Source: JBHELB01 sp041859045 | GTDB lineage: Bacteria > Hydrogenedentota > Hydrogenedentia > Hydrogenedentales > SLHB01 | Reading direction: 5' to 3' | DNA: 64,000 bases | NCBI GenBank assembly: GCA_041859045.1 | Contig: JBHELB010000060.1 | Coordinates: 1-64,000, forward strand | Shown here: piece by piece, positions 36,251 through 44,593 of the stretch | Layout of the letters: every line of letters starts with the position of its first letter | Position numbering within the stretch: position 1 is the first letter of the stretch | Position numbers and translations under genes: made by a program | The notes under the pieces: model-generated | The model's input: only the letters and a program-made list of their open reading frames with translations | Databases searched by the model: none | What the model was told of the DNA's origin: nothing

Positions 36251-38116
36251 ATGATGACGTTGGCGATGGGCGTGTTGGTGTGTTTGGGGGCGGGTGCGCA
36301 CGGGGCGGACGCGGGAACGCTATATACCTATGAGCTAAGCCGTGTACATAGCCTGAATCTGAGTGAGCCTCGGCAAGTGCGGCGACTCTACGACGAGTGC
36401 CATGTGGTGGCGTCATTGCAGGGTGTCGTTAACCGACGTGCGCCGCGGCTGTACCTTTACTTTACCGGACATGACGGCGCAACCGACCGGTTTTGGCTTC
36501 AGAAATTTCAGGAACCCGGCGGATGGTTGGCGAAGAAGAGGCTCGAACCCCTGGCGAATGTGGATGCGCTGCTTGCTCGTTTCCGTTCCGACATCGAAGG
36601 GGTGGTCGTCTACGATGAACGTGTTCCCGCGACGTCCAATGTGGCTTCCACTATTGCCGGCGTGGAGAATTTGGTCTGCGTACGTTGGGACTCGGCGCCG
36701 GACTCGATGTTCGCGCATTTGACGTCCGATCCCGCAGGGCCACGGTTGCCGGTGAAGCGCTGGCTGGTGAATCCCGACGGCACGCCGTTGTTCACCGGCC
36801 GAGGCACGCTTCCCGGAAGTCAGACGCCGTCGTCGGGCAGCGCGAAGTGCGATGCGTACCTTTGGGCAAAGGAGCAGTATCTCGATACCGGCCGTTGCGA
36901 TGCCCGTTGGCTGGGCTATTATCTGGACGCCTATTGGATTCAGCATCCCGCCCCTGGGGCGCTCAATCACACACTGACGAATCACGATTTCCTCGTGGCG
37001 CGCAGGGGGTTCGTATTCGACCTCGGCGTATTCGACGACGACCCGCCCGTGGATGAGCCCGGCCAGCCGCTTGGGGCGGATGTGCGCACGCTGAACGCGA
37101 TTCTCGCGTCGGCGCATCGGCAACTCCGCGGCCGCGAGATGACCCACGTCGCGGGCTTTGTGCCGTGGGACTCGAAGTACACGACCGCCTCGGGCGGCAA
37201 GCACGAGCCAGTGCCTTGCGAGTGGCGTTACGCCGAGATCCTTTCATGCTACAACGCGCTGATGGATGCCGATGCGCCGGGAATGCAGGCGATGGCGAAC
37301 GCGTCGGTGTTTCAGCATTACCCGCTCAAACGCCGCTACCCGCAGACGCGCCCCAGCGAGGCGTCGCTGGCGGAGCGAGGCTTCGTGTCGAAGAATGGAC
37401 GCGTGGCGCCGCGTCACTACGTGACGCTCTACGCCGGCGATTACGATGCGGCGGCGTGGGTCTATCAGACGATGCCCGCGACGTGGGCCGATGCGGCGCG
37501 GGGTACGGTGCCGGTGGGTTGGGCGATCAATCCGGTGCTGGCCGAGCGTTTCGCGGCGGGACTGGCGTATTTACGAGAAACGGCGACCGCGCAGGATTTC
37601 TTCGTGGCGGGCGATTCCGGCGCGGGCTACATCAACCCCGGGCATCTTGTGCCGCCGCGGGCGTTCTCGGGCTTACCCAGCGGCCTCGATACGTGGACGC
37701 GCTTCTGCACGCGCTATTACCGGCAGTGGGACCTTTCCATCACGGGATTCATCATCGACGGGTTTGCGCCCGCGATGACCGACGAGATTCTCGCGGCGTA
37801 TGCGAGGTTTTCGCGCGATGGGATTGTGGCGCAGAAGATCGGGCAAAGAGGCATCGCCCATGGCATGCCTTTTGTGCGAATGAATTTAGACCTCTACAAA
37901 CCCATTCCTGATGCTGCGCGCAACGCACTTTCCGCCCTCGGGAACGAGACGCCGGATTTCCAGATTTTCCGCACAATCCTCTGGAAGCCCTCGGAATTGA
38001 AGCAGTTGAAAGACGCGATCGAAGCGGGACGTCCGGATGTGAGCGTGGTGGATCCGTTTACCTTCTTTATGCTGCTCACGAAAGCGGAGAGCGAAGGGAC
38101 GTTGAGGAGAGACTGA
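36251..38116 (+). CDS. GxGYxYP-domain secreted protein (putative glycan-active)
   Basis: 621 aa from ATG 36251 (GGGGGA SD, about 7 nt); ATG 36224 lacks an SD. Signal peptide ending near GAGAHGADA. The middle holds the family-naming motif as GAGYINPG (about residues 457-464), within GDSGAGYINPGHLVPP. An N-terminal domain (~30-200) includes LQGVVNRRAPRLYLYF, the usual partner of GxGYxYP. The family is a putative glycoside hydrolase with no firm activity. Followed by the promoter of the signalling operon. Confidence 0.8.
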   Translation: MMTLAMGVLVCLGAGAHGADAGTLYTYELSRVHSLNLSEPRQVRRLYDECHVVASLQGVVNRRAPRLYLYFTGHDGATDRFWLQKFQEPGGWLAKKRLEPLANVDALLARFRSDIEGVVVYDERVPATSNVASTIAGVENLVCVRWDSAPDSMFAHLTSDPAGPRLPVKRWLVNPDGTPLFTGRGTLPGSQTPSSGSAKCDAYLWAKEQYLDTGRCDARWLGYYLDAYWIQHPAPGALNHTLTNHDFLVARRGFVFDLGVFDDDPPVDEPGQPLGADVRTLNAILASAHRQLRGREMTHVAGFVPWDSKYTTASGGKHEPVPCEWRYAEILSCYNALMDADAPGMQAMANASVFQHYPLKRRYPQTRPSEASLAERGFVSKNGRVAPRHYVTLYAGDYDAAAWVYQTMPATWADAARGTVPVGWAINPVLAERFAAGLAYLRETATAQDFFVAGDSGAGYINPGHLVPPRAFSGLPSGLDTWTRFCTRYYRQWDLSITGFIIDGFAPAMTDEILAAYARFSRDGIVAQKIGQRGIAHGMPFVRMNLDLYKPIPDAARNALSALGNETPDFQIFRTILWKPSELKQLKDAIEAGRPDVSVVDPFTFFMLLTKAESEGTLRRD

Positions 38117-38149
38117 AAAGGCAGGGGGCATAAAATGCAAAAACTGCCA

Positions 38150-38178
38150 TTGACATACCGTCCGATATCTTCTAGAAT
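38150..38178 (+). promoter_or_regulatory. near-consensus sigma70-type promoter of the signalling operon
   Basis: TTGACA (38150-38155), 17-nt spacer, TAGAAT (38173-38178). The best promoter match in the window. Predicted start near 38185, leaving a leader of about 175 nt before the first gene. Confidence 0.75.
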
Positions 38179-38184
38179 CGTATA

Positions 38185-38359
38185 TGGCGCGAATTAAGGC
38201 GGAATAACGCGCAAGTTGGTTCGGGAATGCGGTCTTTCTTCGAATTTCGACTTGTTGGCGAATTCCGCGATGGGCTGTTTTGCTGGGGGGTCTCTGTCTG
38301 TATTCGATTTTCCCCTTGGTGCGCTCTAAACCGTGGTGCGAGTACGTGGAGCGGGAATA
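38185..38359 (+). other. long 5' leader of the signalling operon
   Basis: About 175 nt of untranslated sequence between the predicted start and ATG 38360. It contains short complementary stretches but no riboswitch class I recognise. An in-frame leader peptide is not obvious. Confidence 0.4.
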
Positions 38360-39451
38360 ATGGAATCGAGAAATGCCGTCTTGTTGGTGGAAGACAATGT
38401 GGACCACGCCGAGCACTTGAGCGAGATTCTCGAGGTGGATTTCGAGGTGGATGTGGCGGCTGACCGCAGCTCGTGTCTCCGGTTGCTTTCGGAGCGGCAG
38501 TATGCGTTTTTGATTATCGACTATTGCCTGGACTCGGGCGACAACGGGTTGGACATTTTACGGGAGCTGAATTCGGGGGGCATCGATATCCCGCGGATTG
38601 TGGTGACGGCCTATGGCAATGAGGAGGTGGCGGTCGAGGCGCTCAAGTTGGGCGCGCAGGACTACGTGCCCAAGACCTTGACGGACGATTACATGGGCAA
38701 GGTGTTGCGCGCGGTCCAAGAGCATTTGCGCCGCCGCTACGCGGTGAGCGACTCCCTGGCGCAGGCGCGGGTGTTGAACGCATTGCGCGAGAATCGCGCG
38801 CGGTTGTTCGAGAATTGGCGCCAACGCGTGCGGACCCTCGCGTCGCGCTATGGGCTTCCGGACGTCGTGCCTACCGAGGCGCAGACGGAATCGATTTATG
38901 CGGCGGTGCTCAGCGATCTCGAGCGCGGCGATGACGCGCAGACCTCGGCGTTGCTGGACGAGACGCCGTTGGACTTATCGCCGGACGCGACGGGTTCCTA
39001 CGTGTCGACCACGCTGTTGTTGATAGCGTTCAAAGACGCGGCGCGCGCGGTGGTGCGTGAGGCGTTTCCCGAGAGCTTTGACACTCGCGCGGAGCTGATG
39101 GGGAAGTTGGGACAGTTGATCGAAGGAATCGAGTTGCGCACGGCGAAGTGGTTCGGCGCGATGTATAGTCAGAAGCGCGAACTCGAAGCGCGCGCCGTTG
39201 AACTGCGCCTGAAATCGCGCCTGGTCACCACGCTTCAACATGAGGTCCGCCAGCCGCTAAGCTACATCCTCAATTGTGCGGAAGATTTGGCGGTTAGCAT
39301 GCCGGAAGGCGAGGTGCGGAGCGCGATCGAGAAGATTCAGCGCCAGGCGGAGCATATCGGGCTGGTGTTGAATCGCATCGAGGAAACCACGGAGCTAATC
39401 ACGCGCGAGTACGCGGATGGGGTCGAGATGCTCGACTTGCCGCGCGAGTAG
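38360..39451 (+). CDS. receiver protein with helical sensor-like domain and kinase-type DHp helices, no ATPase domain
   Basis: 363 aa. Receiver at 1-120: acidic pair E11-D12, phospho-acceptor D54, T83 and K105. Residues ~140-265 form a helical domain with FPESFDTRA (236-244), shared with the kinase at 41718. Then a HisKA-like H-box, LQHEVRQPLSYI with H294, and a second helix to ~345. The protein stops there: no N, G1 or G2 ATP-binding boxes. It may act as a phosphorelay or dimerisation partner for another kinase. GGAG SD about 9 nt from ATG. Confidence 0.8.
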   Translation: MESRNAVLLVEDNVDHAEHLSEILEVDFEVDVAADRSSCLRLLSERQYAFLIIDYCLDSGDNGLDILRELNSGGIDIPRIVVTAYGNEEVAVEALKLGAQDYVPKTLTDDYMGKVLRAVQEHLRRRYAVSDSLAQARVLNALRENRARLFENWRQRVRTLASRYGLPDVVPTEAQTESIYAAVLSDLERGDDAQTSALLDETPLDLSPDATGSYVSTTLLLIAFKDAARAVVREAFPESFDTRAELMGKLGQLIEGIELRTAKWFGAMYSQKRELEARAVELRLKSRLVTTLQHEVRQPLSYILNCAEDLAVSMPEGEVRSAIEKIQRQAEHIGLVLNRIEETTELITREYADGVEMLDLPRE

Positions 39452-39458
39452 ACCTGGG

Positions 39459-41696
39459 ATGCGCGGACGCGTTCTGGAGCGAAAGATACTGGTCGTGGAG
39501 GACCAGGAGGTCTTGGCGGATCTCTACGCGTCTGTCTTGCGTCGTCAGGGCTGGGCGGTCTGGGTTGCGCGATCGGCGGAGGAGGGGCTGGGGATTTTTT
39601 CCGTCGAGCGTCCGCCCGTGGTGTTGTCGGATTATCATCTGCCGGAGATGGATGGCATCTCGTTGCTGGGCAAACTGCGCGTGTCGGCTCCCGAAACCTG
39701 TGTCATCCTGTTGAGCGGCTACCTCACATCCGAGCTGCTGAACAGTGCGCTCGAGAACGGCGCTTTCTTGTGTCTTAAAAAGCCCGCAAGCCTTCACAAA
39801 TTATTCAGTTCCATCGAGGATGCGTACGCCCGTGCCTGCATGCTGGCGGACGGGGATGCGGTGCTGACGCCCGCGGATTTGATGCGGCCGCTCGAATCGA
39901 GGTTGGAGGCGGCGTCTTCGTGCGCGGTGATTATAGACCGGGGGTATCGCATTGTTTCGGGCAACGCCGCGTTTCTTGCGCGTTTTTCCCAGGACTCGAT
40001 AGGCCTTCGCTGCTATGAAGTGTTAAGTGTCAGCGGACGACTGTGTCCGGGGTGCCGCGCGGTGGCGGCCTTCGATCTGGGGCAAGGGCATGTGTTGGAG
40101 CGGGCGGTGCCGCTTGTGCAGGATGAACTTGCCGCCGTCTATGAGCACATCGAGCCGTCTCCCTCCGTGGACGGAAAGCAATTCGCTTTGCTCAGCTTCG
40201 TGCCAAAGCTGAAGTTGCCTGTGTCCGCGCCAGCCGAGCGATCGGGCAATGGCGGGAACGGTGGGGCGGCCAAGAACGCCGCAACCGGGCCGGCGGTGGC
40301 GATTGCCTCCTGCGAAGGACGCCTCCTGAGCGCCAACACGGCGTTCGAACAATTCTTTGGCCCGTTACGGGAAGGAAAGAACGCAAAGACGTTTCTCGAC
40401 CTTGGCGACCGTTGGTTTCTTAGTCTTCTGGAAAAGCGCGGCGGTTCTTTTCAGACGCTTGCGGAACAAGGCGAGCCGGTTGAATTTCGTGCGCGGTTGG
40501 CGGGCGGAGCGCCGTTGCCGATGCTTTGGCACTTCAGTCCTTTTTCACTCGACGACGGAGGGACGCCGCTGATCGTTTGCGTGGGGCACCCGGTGGCCGA
40601 GGAACAGAGCCTTGGTCGACTTGTTGAGTTTTACAACGCGAGCACGGAACGGCTGCTCAGTGGCCAGTTCGACATGACCGTGGTCTGCGACGACGACCTC
40701 AAGATTGTATCGGCCAATGGGCCGTCCTTGCGGGCGCTGCGAATGAAGCGTAAGGACCTGCAGGGACGCCCGCTTTCCAGCATTCTGCAGGGGGAAGAAG
40801 GGCTGCGTTCGCTTCAGCAGGCGCTTACGGCGCACGACGCGGCGGTGCGGGAGAATCTTCGGTTCGCGTTGTGCGGCGCGAACGGAGTGACGATTCCGGT
40901 CTGCGCGAATGCGTTGGCGGTGCACGATGTGTATAACCTCACGCGGGGTCTGGCGATCGTGATGCGCGACATGCACCACCAGGAAGAGTTTGAGCGGGCG
41001 CTGTCGCAAACGGAGCGGACGCACATCCTTGGGGAACTCTCGGCGGGCATCGTGCATCAGTTGCACAACTACATCCACAGCCTGACAGGCTGGGCCGAAT
41101 TGCTTACGGCGGAGGCGCACGACACGGAAATCGCGCGGCACATTCTTGAGAGTGCGGCGGGGATGAAGAAGTTGGTCGGCGAGGTGCTTCAACTGGCCTC
41201 GCAGCAGGGAAATCGGGCGGTTCAGGACATTTGTTTGGGCGACGCATTTGACCGGTTGGCGCGTCTGACGCGCTGGCGCATGGAGCGCGACGGGATTGCG
41301 TTGACGTTCGAGGGGGAGACGGAGCGATCGCTGCGCACTTTGCCGACCTCGCTGGAGCAGGCGCTATTGTGCTTGGTGATGAATGCGGCGGACGCCGTGA
41401 TCGAGGCCAAGCGTACTTCCGGCGAGCGTTGGATCCGGGTCAAATCCAGATTTCTTCCGGATGTGGTGTGGATCGATATTTGTGATAATGGACGTGGGGT
41501 TCCTGCATCGCTTCAGCCGGAAATCTTTCGGAGTTTCTATTCCACGAAGGCGGCAGGTACGGGGTTGGGGCTTTCGCTCTCGCGTTCGCTGCTACAAGTG
41601 ATCGGCGGAGAGGTGAGTTTGGCGGAGAGTTCGGCGCGCGGTTCGGTGTTTCGTATCGCGCTGCCCTTGAGTTGCGCGGAAGGCACGGGCGCTTAA
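39459..41696 (+). CDS. receiver-PAS-PAS histidine kinase
   Basis: 745 aa from ATG 39459, 8 nt after the previous gene. Receiver (1-120, phospho-Asp D58), a PAS-like domain (~145-245) with C185-x10-C196-x2-C199, at least one more PAS-like region (~280-505), then a NtrB-type H-box ILGELSAGIVHQLHN with H533, and a complete ATPase: N-box around N642, G1 DNGRG (676-680), G2 TGLGLSLS. No TM segments: a cytosolic sensor. The N-terminal receiver suggests control by another member of the operon. Confidence 0.87.
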   Translation: MRGRVLERKILVVEDQEVLADLYASVLRRQGWAVWVARSAEEGLGIFSVERPPVVLSDYHLPEMDGISLLGKLRVSAPETCVILLSGYLTSELLNSALENGAFLCLKKPASLHKLFSSIEDAYARACMLADGDAVLTPADLMRPLESRLEAASSCAVIIDRGYRIVSGNAAFLARFSQDSIGLRCYEVLSVSGRLCPGCRAVAAFDLGQGHVLERAVPLVQDELAAVYEHIEPSPSVDGKQFALLSFVPKLKLPVSAPAERSGNGGNGGAAKNAATGPAVAIASCEGRLLSANTAFEQFFGPLREGKNAKTFLDLGDRWFLSLLEKRGGSFQTLAEQGEPVEFRARLAGGAPLPMLWHFSPFSLDDGGTPLIVCVGHPVAEEQSLGRLVEFYNASTERLLSGQFDMTVVCDDDLKIVSANGPSLRALRMKRKDLQGRPLSSILQGEEGLRSLQQALTAHDAAVRENLRFALCGANGVTIPVCANALAVHDVYNLTRGLAIVMRDMHHQEEFERALSQTERTHILGELSAGIVHQLHNYIHSLTGWAELLTAEAHDTEIARHILESAAGMKKLVGEVLQLASQQGNRAVQDICLGDAFDRLARLTRWRMERDGIALTFEGETERSLRTLPTSLEQALLCLVMNAADAVIEAKRTSGERWIRVKSRFLPDVVWIDICDNGRGVPASLQPEIFRSFYSTKAAGTGLGLSLSRSLLQVIGGEVSLAESSARGSVFRIALPLSCAEGTGA

Positions 41697-41717
41697 GCGC
41701 ACAGAGGAGGAGACGGA

Positions 41718-42926
41718 TTGCGGCAGGAAGTAGTGGCGGAGATACTGGAAGTCCTGTCTGAAAAACGTGAGCAATTGCTGGTGGCATGGCGCGAGAAGAT
41801 CGAGGAGGCCTGGTCCAAACTCAATCTTGAAGAGGCCGTTACGCCTTCGGTCTTCACGCATACGTTGACGGAATTGGGCAGTTTTTTCGATGCCTACCTA
41901 GACGATCTGCGTCACGGCGGCTCGGCGCATTCCGAGCGGTTCGTGGTCGGGCTGGTTGGCCGCAAGATGCACGAGGGGTGCTCGCTCGTGTTGTTGGAGC
42001 TTATCAACAGCGCGTTTGCGGACGTGGTGCGTTCGCTTATACAACAACGCTTCCCGGATTCCTTCGATGCGCGCGCGCGGTACATGGAGTCGGTGGCGGA
42101 ATTGGTGAGCCGAAACGATCTGCGCATGGCGCATGAGTACGAGACGTTGTTGGCGAAGTTGAATACCCAAGTGTTCGAGCGGCAATGCGAACTCGAGCGT
42201 CAGAATGCGCTGATGCAGGATTTTTTCAAGGCGGCCACGCATCAGTTCCAGGCGCCGCTTTGGTCGATTTTGGGGTTTGCCAACAAGCTGATGGGGCGGT
42301 ACACCGAAGGGCACGACACGGCCGCGTTGCATGCGCTTGCTCGCATTCAGAGCAACGTGAACGAAATGCACCTGCTCATCCAGGGATTCGCGCGGTTGAT
42401 GCAGGTGAGTCCGCTCGATTGCAGCCGCATTCACCTTTCACTGGAGCGCGTGGTGCGCAGCGCGTTGGTGCAGGTGCGCAAGAGCTTGGGCGACGAATAC
42501 GAGGTGAGCGTTGAGCGTCCGCTGCCGAATGTGCTGGGCGACTATAAGCAGATGGAGGCGGTGTTTTGCGAGTTGCTGCGCAACGCCATACTTTACGTGC
42601 CGCCCGAGCGGCGGCCGAATGTGCGAGTTTTCGCGCGCCCTGTCGAGGAAGAGGGCGTGTGCGCGGTGTGTATATCGGACAACGGGATTGGCATTCCGCC
42701 CGAATACGCGCATCTGGTTTGGGCCCCGCTCGAGCGGTTGAATGACATGCGGGTCGAAGGCCTTGGGCTCGGATTGACCTATGTGCGGCGCGTGGTGGAT
42801 GTGCACGGTGGACGTGTGCGTATTGCGCCGCAGGAAGGCGAAGGGACCTGTATGGAGTTGATATTGCCGATTTCGAAGGAACGCGATACCGCGGGCGTAC
42901 GGGAAGTGGGCGCGGCGGCGCGATAA
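41718..42926 (+). CDS. cytosolic histidine kinase with the shared helical sensor-like domain
   Basis: 402 aa, TTG start supported by a GAGGAGG SD 7 nt upstream. Residues ~5-140 match the middle domain of the first operon gene (FPDSFDARA at 112-120; resembles RsbRD-N-type helical domains). The DHp H-box is KAATHQFQAPLWSIL with H175. The ATPase has N289, SDNGIGIP and GLGLGLTYV. No TM segments or receiver. A likely partner or phosphodonor for the ATPase-less paralogue upstream. Confidence 0.85.
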   Translation: MRQEVVAEILEVLSEKREQLLVAWREKIEEAWSKLNLEEAVTPSVFTHTLTELGSFFDAYLDDLRHGGSAHSERFVVGLVGRKMHEGCSLVLLELINSAFADVVRSLIQQRFPDSFDARARYMESVAELVSRNDLRMAHEYETLLAKLNTQVFERQCELERQNALMQDFFKAATHQFQAPLWSILGFANKLMGRYTEGHDTAALHALARIQSNVNEMHLLIQGFARLMQVSPLDCSRIHLSLERVVRSALVQVRKSLGDEYEVSVERPLPNVLGDYKQMEAVFCELLRNAILYVPPERRPNVRVFARPVEEEGVCAVCISDNGIGIPPEYAHLVWAPLERLNDMRVEGLGLGLTYVRRVVDVHGGRVRIAPQEGEGTCMELILPISKERDTAGVREVGAAAR

Positions 42927-42944
42927 TAAGAAGGGGTGTGGAGC

Positions 42945-43400
42945 ATGGAATTTGCCATGGACGATCGGCGACTGGATCTGATTTTGCTGGTGGAAGACAA
43001 CGAGGACCACATCGAACACACTGTTGATGCGCTGGAGGAAGGCGGGCTCATCAACCGTATTCATGTGGTGCGCGACGGATTGGCGGCGCTGGACTACCTA
43101 TTTCATCGCGGCGAATACGCCGACGAGGCGTCGGCGCCGCGGCCGGGGCTGATCTTGCTGGATGTGAAACTGCCCAAGCACGATGGGTTCGAGGTGTTGG
43201 AGCGCATCAAGACGGATCCCGAACTGCGCACGTTGCCGGTGATCATGCTGACGACCACGGGGAACGAGGAAGATATCCAGCGGGGCGCGAGTCTGGGCGC
43301 GAATGACTACATCGTAAAGCCGGTGCAGTTCGCGCAATTTATCAGCAAGGTGAAGGGATTGGGGAAGTATTGGGCGGTGATCAGCGACTTGGCGCGCTAG
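42945..43400 (+). CDS. stand-alone response-regulator receiver (Rcp1-like)
   Basis: 151 aa single receiver domain: LLVEDNEDHIEHT, phospho-acceptor D73 in LLDVKLPKHDGFEVL, TTTG and KPV at the usual positions. Most similar to Rcp1-type receivers, partners of cytosolic kinases. No output domain. ATG 42945 has AAGGGG at 8 nt; a GTG at 42936 is possible. Lies between two kinase genes of the operon. Confidence 0.9.
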   Translation: MEFAMDDRRLDLILLVEDNEDHIEHTVDALEEGGLINRIHVVRDGLAALDYLFHRGEYADEASAPRPGLILLDVKLPKHDGFEVLERIKTDPELRTLPVIMLTTTGNEEDIQRGASLGANDYIVKPVQFAQFISKVKGLGKYWAVISDLAR

Positions 43401-43436
43401 AAGCACGACGTTCAACACCTGGGGGTACGCGACACG

Positions 43437-44540
43437 ATGGTTCCATTCAGAGACGAGTTGGAGAAACTGCTTCAGGGCGCACTCCCCGTGCTTGAGGCGA
43501 TGGCCGATGAGGTGATGGTCATCGATCGAGACTTTAACATTGTGTGGATTAACGAAACGAAGCGACGCCACTTTCCCCATGCCGCGCTGGATCAGAAATG
43601 CTACGAGGTGTTCGAACGACGAAGCGCGGTCTGTGAACACTGCGCAATTTTCGAGGCGATTGAAACGGGGAAGCCGTGCCGCAAGTCGGATCATACCCAC
43701 ACGGAAAATGGCATGGATTGGTATGGTCATCCGTTTGTGAACGACATTTCGGCCAGTCCCTTGCGTAATGCCGCGGGCGACATTGTGGGATGCATTGAGG
43801 TCGTTCGGGACATTAGCGATTCTTACCGCACACGTCGGCGGTTGGCGGCGCTTACGGAGGAGATGAAGAATGTCCTCCATGTGTTGTCGCACGATCTCAT
43901 CTCTCCGTTGGTCTCGATACAGGGATTCGTGTCCAAGATCGAGCGCCGCTACGGCCAGCATTTCGATGACAAGGGGCAGCACTATATCCGGCGCATCACG
44001 GAAAACATCGGGTTCATGGACCAGCTCATCAAGGTGTTGCTGGACACGTCCCGATTGCTGCGGCAGGAACTTCACCTCAAGGACGTCGATTTGCGGACAT
44101 TGACGGCGGAGACGGCGGCGCAGGTCGAGCAGGCGCTGGCGCAGCGGCAAGGACGCATCGAGATCGTTGAGCCGTTGCCGGGCGCGCACTGTGACCCGGT
44201 GCGCATTGGCCAGGTATTGCTGAACCTAATGGGCAACGCGATCAAATTCGCGGAGGAGGGTCGGCCGCTGGTGCTCACCATCGGTTTCAGCAATGGCTCT
44301 TATTTCGTTCAGGATAATGGTCCCGGCATCGAGCCGGAGTGTCACCAGAAAATCTTCCAACCCTTCACGCGCGCGACTTCCAAAAATGTTCCGGGCTTGG
44401 GCATGGGGCTTCATATTGTGCGCGAGATTATCGACAAGCACGGCGGGCGGATTTGGGTGGATCCGGAATATCGCGACGGCGCGCGGTTTCGATTCACCTT
44501 GCCGCCGCGAATGCCCGAAGAGACGACGGACCTCAGTTAG
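43437..44540 (+). CDS. PAS histidine kinase with cysteine motif
   Basis: 367 aa, last gene of the operon. PAS domain (~15-125) with C55-x10-C66-x2-C69 plus C81, the same spacing as in the kinase at 39459. H-box VLSHDLISPLVSIQGF (H152), then ATPase boxes LMGNAIKFAEEG, QDNGPGI and GLGMGLHIV. No TM segments. The cysteines could bind metal, heme or an Fe-S cluster or act as a thiol switch; nothing in the sequence decides which. Confidence 0.87.
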   Translation: MVPFRDELEKLLQGALPVLEAMADEVMVIDRDFNIVWINETKRRHFPHAALDQKCYEVFERRSAVCEHCAIFEAIETGKPCRKSDHTHTENGMDWYGHPFVNDISASPLRNAAGDIVGCIEVVRDISDSYRTRRRLAALTEEMKNVLHVLSHDLISPLVSIQGFVSKIERRYGQHFDDKGQHYIRRITENIGFMDQLIKVLLDTSRLLRQELHLKDVDLRTLTAETAAQVEQALAQRQGRIEIVEPLPGAHCDPVRIGQVLLNLMGNAIKFAEEGRPLVLTIGFSNGSYFVQDNGPGIEPECHQKIFQPFTRATSKNVPGLGMGLHIVREIIDKHGGRIWVDPEYRDGARFRFTLPPRMPEETTDLS

Positions 44541-44593
44541 CGTGCTCTAAACAAGAGGGCAGCCATTTGGCATCGCGCATTTTAGAAAGTGCG

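Noticed and set aside
44541..44593. Possible terminator between the signalling operon and the convergent Wzy-TPR gene
   Set aside because: Only a weak CGCA/TGCG stem near 44573-44592; not convincing.
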